In this document: in pieces, positions 1 to 8,500 of the stretch
Layout: every line of letters begins with the position of its first letter
Position numbering within the stretch: position 1 is the first letter of the stretch
From: JBCDBH01 sp039184055
GTDB taxonomy: Bacteria; Acidobacteriota; Thermoanaerobaculia; Multivoradales; J023
Direction of reading: 5' to 3'
Assembly (NCBI GenBank): GCA_039184055.1
Contig: JBCDBH010000061.1
Location: forward strand, 1 to 20,860
Length of the DNA: 20,860 nt
Notes under the pieces: generated by a model
The model's database searches: none
Seen by the model: the letters and a program-made list of their open reading frames with translations, nothing else
What the model was told of the DNA's origin: nothing
Position numbers and translations under genes: made by a program

Positions 1-1097
1 CCGAGGCTGGTCTTTCCCTTCTCGAGCTCAATCGGCTTTTCTTGCCACGTGGCTGGGCATCACCCGTGATGCCCGGGACGCAATTCGTCACGCTGGGTGG
101 CATGGTGGCGTCGGATGTCCACGGCAAGAATCATCACGTTCACGGGACCTTCGGTCGTTGGGTGGATGCGTTGCGGTTGCGTCTGGCGAGTGGCGATATC
201 GTCCGCTGTTCACGAACCGAGCACGCCGAGCTCTTTGTCGCCACCCTGGGTGGCATGGGGCTCACCGGACATATTCTCGACGTCGTCGTACGGCTCGAGA
301 AAATCCCCTCGGCGTGGATCTGGCAGGAAAGCGAGCGTCTGCCCGATCTCGAGGCGGTGGTGCGTGGCTTGCGACGGGCGGCGGCCGATTGGGAATTCAC
401 CGTCGCCTGGATCGACTCGTTGGCGGAAGGTTCGGCGCTCGGTCGAGGCATTCTCATGCAGGGTCGATGGGCCGAGCCCTACGAGGCGCCGGCCGCGCCA
501 CCTTGTCCACTTTCGGGGCCGAGCGTGCCGTTCGATTTTCCTCGGGGTGTGCTCAACGCGACCACCGTGCGATGGTTCAACCAGGCGTACTACCATCGTC
601 ATCGGCCACGCAAGCAGCGGGGCATCGTCCATCCACAACGTTTTTTCTTTCCGCTCGATGCCATTCGAGATTGGAATCGTGTGTACGGTGCGGCGGGGTT
701 CACGCAATATCAATGTGTCATTCCGAGCGATGCCGGGATCGAAGCTGTGCGTCGCTTTTTGGCAATTTTGTCGGACGAACGCGTGGCGTCCTTTCTCACC
801 GTGCTCAAGGATTGTGGTGACGAAGGCGAGGGTCTGTTGTCGTTTCCACGACCGGGGATGTCGATCGCCCTCGATCTGCCGATGCGTGACGATCTTCAGC
901 GAGTGGTCGATCGACTCAACGACCAGGTCGCCGCGACGGGTGGGCGGATTTACCTGACCAAAGACGCGCTCAGCCGTGCGACGCACGTACGCGCGATGGA
1001 AGGTGAACGTCTCGATGCCTTCGCTCAGGTGCGTGAATCGGTCGATCCCGAGGCGCGGTTGGCGAGCTCCTTGTCACGACGTGTGTTCGGTTCTTGA
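1..1097 (+). CDS. DprE1-like FAD-dependent oxidase, 5' end outside window
   Basis: The frame is open from base 3 to the TGA at 1095-1097 (364 codons). The family is about 430-460 aa, so roughly 70-100 N-terminal residues with the first FAD-binding loop are missing. A TTG at 42 is not the true start, because coding similarity continues upstream of it. The protein follows mycobacterial DprE1, which oxidises decaprenyl-phosphoryl-ribose to the 2-keto intermediate. Matching segments are DVHGKNHH (114-137, containing the FAD-contacting His), the LDAIRDWNRVYG region, TQYQCVIP, the active-site Lys of YLTKDA (codon 960-962) and the C-terminal VDPEARLASSLSRR. The position of the benzothiazinone-target Cys387 of M. 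tuberculosis is Ala here (codon 867-869). It is followed after 19 bp by a DprE2-like reductase, which supports the assignment. The actual sugar or lipid substrate in this organism is inferred. Confidence 0.85.
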   Translation, partial: EAGLSLLELNRLFLPRGWASPVMPGTQFVTLGGMVASDVHGKNHHVHGTFGRWVDALRLRLASGDIVRCSRTEHAELFVATLGGMGLTGHILDVVVRLEKIPSAWIWQESERLPDLEAVVRGLRRAAADWEFTVAWIDSLAEGSALGRGILMQGRWAEPYEAPAAPPCPLSGPSVPFDFPRGVLNATTVRWFNQAYYHRHRPRKQRGIVHPQRFFFPLDAIRDWNRVYGAAGFTQYQCVIPSDAGIEAVRRFLAILSDERVASFLTVLKDCGDEGEGLLSFPRPGMSIALDLPMRDDLQRVVDRLNDQVAATGGRIYLTKDALSRATHVRAMEGERLDAFAQVRESVDPEARLASSLSRRVFGS

Positions 1098-1116
1098 CCA
1101 GCCGAGGAGAAGGATC

Positions 1117-1860
1117 ATGAAGGTTGCGTTTTTCGGTGCCACCAAAGGGATGGGACGGTCGTTGGCGCGGCTGATGGCCGAGCGGGGCGACGCGCTCTTT
1201 TTGCTCGGGCGTAACGATGATGATTTGGCGTTGAGCGCGCGCGATCTCGAGGCGCGGAGCGGGTCGAAGAAGGGTGCGGTAGGTGTGGCACGATGCGATC
1301 TTGCTGATCCGGCGAGCTTTGCACCGGCGCTCGAAGCCGCCCGTGAGGCGCTCGGCGGGCTCGATACGGTGGTGGTGACCGCCGGGATCTTCGCCACGCA
1401 GGACGCGCTCGAAGCCGATACCGACGCGGCGATCGAGCTGATGAATCTCGATTTTTCCCACACCGTGGCCTTTTGCGAGCATGCGCGACGGCTCTTGCTC
1501 GCCGGGGGCGGTGGGGTGCTGTGTGTGTTTTCGTCGGTGGCGGGCGAACGTGGACGCAAGCCGACGGCGATCTACGGCGCCGCCAAGGCGGGTCTATCGC
1601 GCTATCTGGAGGCGCTCGATCATCGCTATCGGGCGGCAGGGCTGGTGACGATCGCGGTCAAACCGGGCTTTGTCCACACGGGGATGACGGCCGGTTTGAA
1701 GCCGCCGCCGTTCGCCGGTCAACCCGACGCGGTGGCGCGTCGCGTGCTCGGCGCGATCGATCGGCGGCGGCCCGAAGTGTACGCACCGGCGATGTGGCGT
1801 TGGATCATGTTGGTGATCCGTTTTTTGCCACGCGCGGTGATGCGTCGCGTCGGATTCTGA
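1117..1860 (+). CDS. DprE2-like short-chain dehydrogenase/reductase
   Basis: This 247-aa protein is a classical SDR. It has the nucleotide-binding glycine motif GATKGMG (residues 7-13), a VTAG segment (87-90), Asn110, catalytic Ser140, Tyr153 and Lys157 (YGAAK) and the PGFVHT loop (183-188). The C-terminus (about 227-247) is a hydrophobic and basic helix that suits membrane-surface association. DprE2 uses NAD(P)H to reduce the 2-keto sugar made by DprE1, giving decaprenyl-phosphoryl-arabinose; this adjacent pair probably does the same or an analogous 2'-epimerisation on a polyprenyl-phosphate sugar. ATG 1117 was chosen because GAGGAGAAGG (1104-1113) lies just upstream and the glycine motif begins at residue 7. 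An in-frame upstream ATG at 976 falls inside the oxidase gene and adds unrelated residues. Co-transcription with the oxidase is likely. SDR membership is certain; the exact substrate is inferred. Confidence 0.85.
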   Translation: MKVAFFGATKGMGRSLARLMAERGDALFLLGRNDDDLALSARDLEARSGSKKGAVGVARCDLADPASFAPALEAAREALGGLDTVVVTAGIFATQDALEADTDAAIELMNLDFSHTVAFCEHARRLLLAGGGGVLCVFSSVAGERGRKPTAIYGAAKAGLSRYLEALDHRYRAAGLVTIAVKPGFVHTGMTAGLKPPPFAGQPDAVARRVLGAIDRRRPEVYAPAMWRWIMLVIRFLPRAVMRRVGF

Positions 1861-1880
1861 GCGTGATGGATCGAGATGAC

Positions 1881-1904
1881 GAGCTCAGGCGTCGGCCTGG
1901 GCTT
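1881..1904 (+). terminator. Possible terminator hairpin after the SDR gene
   Basis: GAGCTCAGGC can pair with GCCTGGGCTT across a GTCG loop, giving a 10-bp stem with two G-U pairs. It begins 21 nt after the SDR stop codon. The sequence after it on the + strand is moderately T-rich but not a clean U-tract. It overlaps the stop codon of the convergent mbtH gene, so it could limit read-through between the two converging genes. Judged by eye, with no folding energy calculated. Confidence 0.35.
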
Positions 1905-2115
1905 GCTTGTCCATCTCTTCCATCTTTTTGCGCAGGCTGAGCGGGCGCATATCGGTCCACACTTCTTCGATGTGGTCCAGACACTCTTTCTTGGTGCCTT
2001 CGGTGCCGTCGGCGGTCCAGCCGAGCGGCAGCTCGCGGTCGGCCGGCCAGATGGAGTATTGCTCTTCGTGGTTGTGGACCACTTTGTAGATGCGATCGTC
2101 GTCGTCTTCGAACAT
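1885..2115 (-). CDS. mbtH: MbtH-like NRPS accessory protein
   Basis: This is a 76-aa MbtH-family protein. Such proteins bind NRPS adenylation domains and are often needed for their folding or activity. The signature is complete: EEQYSIWP (17-24), LPLGW (29-33), a Cys-Leu pair (45-46), IEEVWTDMRPLSLR (49-62) and the three invariant tryptophans at 23, 33 and 53. A short charged tail follows residue 62. The ATG at 2113-2115 was chosen because GAGGGG stands 7 nt upstream on the minus strand and the family normally starts a few residues before the first strand. A longer 95-aa reading from 2172 adds a non-conserved leader. The gene is divergent from the giant NRPS and its 3' end faces the SDR gene, with 24 bp between the stop codons. 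It very likely serves the adjacent NRPS, although MbtH proteins can act on several synthetases in one cell. Confidence 0.95.
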   Translation of the reverse strand: MFEDDDDRIYKVVHNHEEQYSIWPADRELPLGWTADGTEGTKKECLDHIEEVWTDMRPLSLRKKMEEMDKQAQADA

Positions 2116-2152
2116 GGTGACCCCCCTCGGATCGTCCTTGTGCATGTGCTGA

Positions 2153-2177
2153 GTCGCGTGGTCGACGGCCACGCGAC
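2153..2177. repeat. Perfect 9-bp inverted repeat, possible operator
   Basis: GTCGCGTGG (2153-2161) and CCACGCGAC (2169-2177) are perfect reverse complements separated by 7 bp. The element lies 38 bp upstream of the mbtH start codon. No U-tract follows on either strand, so it is not an obvious terminator. It could be a regulator binding site or a hairpin in the mbtH leader. Confidence 0.4.
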
Positions 2178-2199
2178 GAGTAGGTATGAGTGACTTCGA

Positions 2200-2227
2200 G
2201 CCTCTTCTTCGTTAGCGGAGAAGTGGC
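2200..2227. repeat. Imperfect 9-bp inverted repeat in the divergent promoter region
   Basis: GCCTCTTCT (2200-2208) and AGAAGTGGC (2219-2227) pair at 8 of 9 positions around a 10-nt loop. It sits between the perfect dyad near mbtH and the putative NRPS promoter. Its function is unknown; chance occurrence is possible. Confidence 0.25.
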
Positions 2228-2324
2228 CTGAATCTCTTTACGAACGCTATCACAAGCACCTGAATTGCAATGCCGTCGTTCGCGTCATAGGGTACAGGGT
2301 AGGGGCAGAGAAGGTTCGTGTTTT

Positions 2325-2344
2325 AGCTGTGCTGCCGTACAGCT
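2325..2344 (+). repeat. Inverted repeat / leader hairpin just before the NRPS ribosome-binding site
   Basis: AGCTGT (2325-2330) and ACAGCT (2339-2344) are perfect complements. The stem extends inward by one G-U and one C-G pair, leaving a TGCC loop. It ends 6 nt before the GAGG of the ribosome-binding site, so it could be an operator or an mRNA hairpin affecting translation. Confidence 0.35.
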
Positions 2345-2350
2345 CGGTTC

Positions 2351-2354
2351 GAGG
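2351..2354 (+). promoter_or_regulatory. Ribosome-binding site of the NRPS gene
   Basis: GAGG is spaced 8 nt from ATG 2363. That ATG is the first in frame after the stop at 2324-2326, and the C-domain similarity starts about 13 codons later. Together these fix the NRPS start. Confidence 0.7.
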
Positions 2355-2362
2355 TTCCAAAT

Positions 2363-5300
2363 ATGCAAGATCACGGTGCTACCGCCGTTGTCGACAGTGG
2401 TCCTTTGTCAGCTGGACAAAGGGCGCTTTATTTCCTCCATAGACTGGCTCCGGACAGTGTTGCGTATGTCATCGCCGGCGCGGCTCGGATCCGTGGCGCG
2501 ATGGATGCGGATGTGCTGCACCGCGCTTTCGTCTATTTGGTCGAGCGTCATCCGGCGTTGCGTACGCGGATCGTCGAGGACGATGGCAAACCGGTCGCCG
2601 AGCTCGATGAGGAGCCGCGTTTCGAGTGGCATCTCGGCGCAACCCGCGACGCGACATTGCTCGACGATGTACGCACGTTCGCCTATCAGCCGTTCGATAT
2701 CGAAAAAGGGCCGCTTTTCCGTGCCGCGCTGCTGAGCTTCGACGACGCCGACGACGAGTTCGCACTGGTCATCGCGGTGCACCACATCGTGTCGGATTAT
2801 TGGTCGCTGGCGCTTTTGTTGCGCGAGCTCGACACGGTCTACGGTGCGTTGATCGACGGACGGGAGCCTGATCTCGCGCCACCCAAGACCGATTTCGTCA
2901 GCCAGGTATATCGCGAAACCGAGATGCTCGCCGGCAAGCGTGGCGAGCGCTTGCGCAACTTTTGGCGCGAGACGCTCGACGGCGCGACCGAGCCGCTCGA
3001 TTTGCCGGTCGATCATCCCGCTTTCCAAGTCGACGATCTCAGCGGTGCCAATCTACCGATCCGTCTGCCTCGCGAGCTCGCCGATCGGCTGCGTGCGTTC
3101 ACGACCGAGCACGGCACGACGATGTACGCGGTTTTGCTGGCCACCCTCGAGACACTGTTGGCACGCTGGTCGGGCGCCGAGGCGGTCAATGTCGCGTCGC
3201 CGATGACTCTGCGTGGCCGCGCCGCGCTGGCGTCGGTGGTCGGCTATTTGGTCAACCCGGTGGTGGTGCGAGCCGAGCTCGGTGATGCACCGAGCTTCAC
3301 GGAGCTGGTGACACGGGTCGGCGATGCGGCGCGCAAGGCGTTTCACAATCGCGCCTTTCCCTTCCCGCTGGTGGTCGACGAGATCGCCGCCGAGAGTCAC
3401 GGTCGTCAGCCGTTGGCGCAGGTGCAATTCGCGTGGCAACAGGATCGCCGAGGCGAATCCATCAAGGTGGCGGGCTATATCGCCGGCACCACCGGTGCCG
3501 CGCTACCGCTCGGCCCGCGCACCATGACCTCGATCGGCATGACGCCGCCGACGTCGCAATTCGAGCTCACCCTGCTGCTCGCCGATACCGAGCCCGACAT
3601 CGTCGGCTATTGGGCGTATCGAACCCGTCTTTTCGAACGCGCGACGATCGAGCGGTTGGCGGATCAATTCGTCACCCTGCTCGATGCCGCGCTCGCGACC
3701 CCCGAGGTGCCGATCACCCGTCTGCCGTTGATGTCACCCGCGGCGGCGGCCGATCTCGCGACATGGATCGATGGTGGGGACAGCCAGCCCGCGTCGACGT
3801 TGTTGCACGACCTGGTGGCGGCGAGCGCGACGGCACGTCCCGACCACCATGCGGTGATCTTCGAAGCCGTGGATGCCAAAGCCGGACGGTTCGAGGCCGA
3901 GAGCCTCTCCTATCGCGAGCTTCTCGAGCGATCGCATCGGCTGGCGCACCATCTCGTTTCGTCGGGTGTCGGGCCCGAGTCGGTGGTCGCGGTGGCGCTC
4001 GAGCGTGGGCTCGATCTACCGGTCGCCCTGCTCGCCACGTTGCAGGCGGGCGCGGCGTTCCTACCGATCGATCCGGCCCTACCGAACGAACGTCAGGCTT
4101 TCATGCTCGCCGATGCCGAGGCGAGCCATCTGATCACCGTCGAGCGACTGGTGAAGCGGCTGCCGGACGACCTCGGCGGTCGAGAAGGCGACGGTCTCGA
4201 TCTGGTCGTGCTCGATCGCGACGAAGCGGTGATCGCGAAGGCGCCGAGCACGCGGCCGGATGTCGCGCTCGATGCCGATCATGCGGCTTACGTCATCTAT
4301 ACCTCGGGCTCGACCGGTCGACCCAAGGGCGTCGTGGTGTCGCATCGCGCCATCGCGCATCGCTTGGAGTGGTCGAAGACCTCGGATTTCGGCGCCGACG
4401 TGGTGTTGCTCCACAAGACGACGATCTCGTTCGATGTCGCGGTGGGTGAGATCTTTTCGCCATGGGTCGCCGGGGGCACCTGTGTCATGGCGCGTCCGGG
4501 TGGTGAAGGCGATCCGCGATATCTCGCCGAGCTGCTCCGCGAATACGGCATCAACCACGCGTCGTTCCCACCGACGCTTCTGACGCTGCTCCTCGACGAG
4601 CCGACCTTTGCCGAGTGCACCGAGCTCCGCACCATGGTGACCGGTGGCGAAACCGTGCCGACGTCCTTGCCGGAGCGCTTTTATCGTGTCCACGGCGACA
4701 CGCGGCTGGAGAATCGTTACGGTCCCACCGAAGCGACGGTGTCGGTCACGCGTTATCTGATTCCGCCCGACGAAGACGTGCGGACGCTGCCGATCGGTTT
4801 TCCGGTGCACGGGGTCGAGCTCCACATTCTCGACGCCACGCTCGAGCCGGTACCGGTCGGCGTGCCGGGGGAGATCTATCTCGGTGGCACCTGTTTGGCG
4901 CGTGGCTATTTGGGTCGACCCGGACGCACCGCCGAGTCGTTCGTGCCGCATCCGTCGAGCCCGGACGCCGGCGCGCGGCTGTATCGCACCGGTGACGTCG
5001 GCCGGTGGCGGACCGATGGCGCGGTCGAGTTCGTCGGTCGTGTCGATCAGCAGATCAAGATCCGTGGTTTCCGTGTCGAGCTCGGTGAGATCGAGACCAC
5101 GTTGCGACGTCATCCCGAGGTGCGTGACGCGGCGGTGCTCGATCACGATCACGGCGGCACCAAGAAGCTGGCGGCGTGGTGGGTGCCCGAGCCCGACGCC
5201 GAGGTGGATGGCGACGCTCTGCGGACGTGGATCGCTGGTCTGCTGCCCGATTACATGGTGCCGGCGGCGTTCGGCGCGCTCGATTCGTTGCCGCTCACCC

Positions 5301-5590
5301 CGTCGGGCAAGGTCGATCGTGCCGCCTTGCCGGCGCCCGAGCTCGCCAACGCGACGGTGTATGAAGCTCCGGCTGGCGTGACCGAGACGATCGTCGCGGA
5401 TCTCTTCGGCGATGTGCTCGGGATCGAGCGAGTCGGACGTCACGACGATTTCTTTGCGCTCGGTGGTCATTCGCTGCTCGCCACGCGGGTGGCCAACCGA
5501 CTGCGCGAAGATCTCGACGTCGAGGTGCCGCTACGCACCCTTTTCGAGCGTTCGACTCCGGCGGAGCTGGCGAAGGCGCTCTTGGATCTC
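2363..5590 (+). other. NRPS module 1: C1-A1-T1 (divergent first C domain)
   Basis: C1 occupies about 2402-3760, A1 3800-5340 and T1 5375-5585. Only 13 residues precede C1, leaving little room for an N-terminal docking segment. C1 reads HHIVSDY (residues 140-146), with Tyr in place of the usual final Gly, and GYLVNPVV (from 294) where the other C domains have G-F/L-F-V-N-T. Such C domains are known at assembly-line starts and after polyketide modules, so C1 may acylate the first residue or accept a chain from another protein. A1 has TSGSTG at 647-652, the pocket Asp at 691 and YRTGD at 874. The hand-aligned pocket is D-V-G-S-V-G-R-V-S-K, which I cannot assign. T1 carries its Ser at 1037. Confidence 0.85.
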
Positions 5591-8500
5591 GATTTGGTGG
5601 CGGCCGCGCCGCTGGTGCCACGTTCCGACGACGCGGCGCCGGTGCTCACCTCGGCACAAGAACGTTTGTGGTTTCTCGATCGTCTCGAGCCGGAGCGACG
5701 CACGGCGTACACCATGCCGGGTGCCGTGCGGCTGCGTGGCGAGCTCGATCGCGAGGCATTACGCGCCGCCTTGACCCAAGTCGTGACGCGTCACGAGGCG
5801 TTGCGCACCACGTTCGACGAGGTCGACGGTGTGCCGGTGGCCCGTATGCACACCGAGCCGTCGTTCGCGTGGCGTGTCGAAACGCCGGCGGTTTTCGCGA
5901 CCACAGACGCGGAGACGACGACGTCGGAAATCTCGACCGGGCTCGATGATCTCGAGCCCGCTGTCGCGAGGGTGGTGCGCGAGTGGCTCGATGCCGAAGC
6001 GGCGCGGCCGTTCGACCTGGCCACCGGTCCGCTGTTGCGGGCGACGCTGCTCGCCCTCGATGACGACGACCACATCCTCGCGGTGAGCCTGCATCACATC
6101 GTCGCCGACGGTTGGTCGGTCGGTGTGTTGTTGGGTGAGGTGACGGCGAGCTATGCCGGGCAGTCCGCGGCGCCGCTGGCGGTGCAATACGCCGACTACG
6201 CGGCCTGGCAGCGTCAGCGTCTCGACGCTGAACGTCACCGTCGTCAGATCGACTTCTGGCGTGAGCGACTCACCGAGGTGCCGGTGCTCGACCTGCCCGC
6301 CGATCGGCCCCGACGCGCCGATGCGAGCGGCGCCGCTGGCCTGGTGCCGGTGAGCCTGACCATGCACGAAGTGGCGGCGCTCGACGAGCTGGCCGCGGCT
6401 CACGACGCGACGCGCTTCATGGTGTTGCTGGCGGTGCTTCAGGTGGTGCTCGGTCGATTGGCGGCCCAGGACGATTTCGCTGTGGGCGTTCCGGTGGCCG
6501 GTCGGGATCATCCCGCCACCGAGCCGCTGATCGGTCTCTTCGTCAACACGGTGGTGATCCGCGCCTCGCTCGACGGTGAGCCGACCTTCGCCGAGCTTCT
6601 CGGTACCGTGCGCGAGCGTGTGTTGGAGGCGTTCGTTCACCAGGACGCGCCGTTCGAGCAGGTGGTCCAGGCCGTCGCGCCCGATCGGGAGCTCAGCGCG
6701 ACGCCGCTCTTCCAGGTCATGCTCGCGGTGCAGAACGACCCGCTCGAGCTGAGCCTGCCGGGGGTGACCGTCGATCTTCTGCCGGCCACCGCGGCACAGG
6801 CCAAATTCGATCTCACCGTGTCGTTGATCGAGCGCGCCGACGGGACGGTCGGTGGTTTTCTCGAGTACGACAACCATCGCTTCGACGCCAGCACCGCCGA
6901 GAGCTGGTGGCCACGCATCAGGCGTCTGGCCCATGCGGCGACCCAGACGCCCGAGGCACCGATCTCCCGGCTGGCGTTCTTGGGTACCGCCGAGGTCACT
7001 CGGCTACTCGGTCCGCTGGCCAGTGAAGCCGGACGGGCCGCGCCCGAGGGAGCGACCGTCGTGTCGTATGTTCGCGCCGCCGCGCGGGCGTATCCCGAGA
7101 CGGTCGCGCTCACCGACGGCACCACCGTGCTGACCTACGCCGAGCTGCTCGAGCGCACCGAGCGGCTGGCGGCGGTCCTGCGTGATCGGGGTGTCGGGGC
7201 CGAAACACCGGTCGGTGTGGCGATGGAGCGTCACCCCGATCTCATCGTCGCGATGCTCGGCGTAATGATGGCGGGTGGCGCCTATGTATCGCTCGATCCC
7301 GCGTACCCCGAGGCCCGGCTGCGTTTCATCCTCGACGATACGCGGGCGCCGGTGGTCTTGGCGCGCGACGCAGCGCGTCGGTTCACCGATTTTGGCGTCG
7401 AAACGCTCGATCCGCGCGTCGAGACGACCGCGCGGGTCGACGCGGCGGTGGCGCCTGGGCAGGATAGCCTGGCGTATCTGATTTACACCTCGGGCTCGAC
7501 CGGTCGGCCGAAGGGCGTCGCGATCACCCATCGCAGCACCGCCGCGCTCTTGGAGTGGGCGCTCGAGACCTATCCGCGTCACGCATACGGCGGTATGTTT
7601 TTCGGTACTTCGATCAACTTCGACGTATCGATTTTCGAAGTCTTCGCCACGCTCGCGGCAGGCGGGACGCTGATCGTCGGTCAAGATGCGCTGGCGTTCG
7701 CCGACCACCCCGAGCGTGAGAACGTTTCCTTTTTCAGCACCGTGCCGTCGGCGATGAACGAGCTGTTGGCGATGCCGCTGCCGGAATCGGTCGAGTCGGT
7801 CGGTTTGGGCGGCGAGCCCTTACACCGTGGTCTGGTGGCGGCGGTGTACGCCGCTGGTGCGTCGGCGGTCTACAACTTCTACGGCCCGTCCGAAGACACG
7901 ACCTTCTCGACCGTCGCCCACGTCCCTGATGACGACAGTGATCCGACCGTCGGTCGTCCGGTCACCGGCACCCAGGCACGGGTGCTCGACTCGACGCTCG
8001 GACCCGTACCGATCGGCACCCCGGGTGAGCTGTACTTGGGCGGTGTCGGTCTGGCGCGTGGTTATTGGAATCGCCCGGCGCTGACAGCCGAGCGTTTCGT
8101 GCCGGATCCGTTTGCGGAACGCCCCGGTTCGCGGATGTATCGCACCGGTGATCGGTTGCGCTGGCGTGCCGATGGCGAGCTCGAGTTCCTCGGTCGTTTC
8201 GACCATCAGGTGAAGATCCGTGGTTTCCGTCTCGAGCTCGGCGAGGTCGAAGCGGCACTCGACGCACATGACGACGTCGAACAGGCGGTCGCGGCGGTGC
8301 GGACCGTCGCCGAGCAACCGGCTTTGGTCGCGTGGGTGACCGGTGAGGTCGAAATCGAGGCGTTGCGTAGCGCCTTGGCCGACCGCCTCCCCGCGCATGC
8401 GGTGCCGCAGCACATCGCCGTTCTCGACGCGATGCCACGGCTGCCCAACGGCAAGATCAATCGTCGTGCCTTGGAGACTCCGGCCGCCGTGTTGGCCGCC

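Larger units (their letters stand above)
2116..2362. promoter_or_regulatory. Divergent mbtH / NRPS intergenic region
   Basis: These 247 bp separate the oppositely transcribed mbtH and NRPS genes. The + frame of the NRPS is closed here by several stops, the last at 2324-2326. The stretch about 2228-2275 is visibly richer in A/T than the coding DNA around it, as expected for a promoter zone. It contains three inverted repeats, listed separately. A weak sigma70-like candidate for the NRPS is TTGCAA (2265-2270), a 17-bp spacer, then TAGGGT (2288-2293). TTGCAA lies within the palindrome ATTGCAAT (2264-2271). No convincing promoter for mbtH was picked out. Divergent layout suggests co-regulation, which is inferred. 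Confidence 0.5.

Noticed and set aside
42..1097. TTG at 42 as the start of the oxidase
   Set aside because: The frame stays open to the window edge and the family needs a longer N-terminal FAD domain, so the gene is truncated by the window.
976..1860. Upstream ATG at 976 for the SDR gene
   Set aside because: It would overlap the oxidase by 122 bp and add non-SDR residues; ATG 1117 has a strong ribosome-binding site and the glycine motif at the right distance.
1885..2172. Longer 95-aa start for the MbtH-like protein
   Set aside because: The extra 19 residues are not MbtH-like and include the 9-bp dyad; the ATG ending at 2115 has GAGGGG at good spacing.
2265..2293. TTGCAA / TAGGGT as a firm NRPS promoter
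   Set aside because: The -10 matches the consensus at only three positions. It is kept only as a weak candidate within the intergenic region.
3433..4449. 338-codon + strand frame inside module 1
   Set aside because: It is an Arg/Gly-rich out-of-frame reading; the NRPS frame in the same place encodes clear C1 and A1 motifs.
4079..5470. 463-codon minus-strand open frame, and similar long antisense frames (e.g. 5759-6934, 8648-9814, 12458-13432, 15284-16606)
   Set aside because: They are low-complexity, Arg/His-rich mirror frames of GC-rich NRPS coding sequence, recur at equivalent positions in each module and match no family I recognise.
5591..5640. Possible epimerisation or heterocyclisation domains between modules
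   Set aside because: Spacing allows only one C domain between each T and A, T domains are GGHS type, and all C domains have HHxxxD rather than the DxxxxD of Cy domains.
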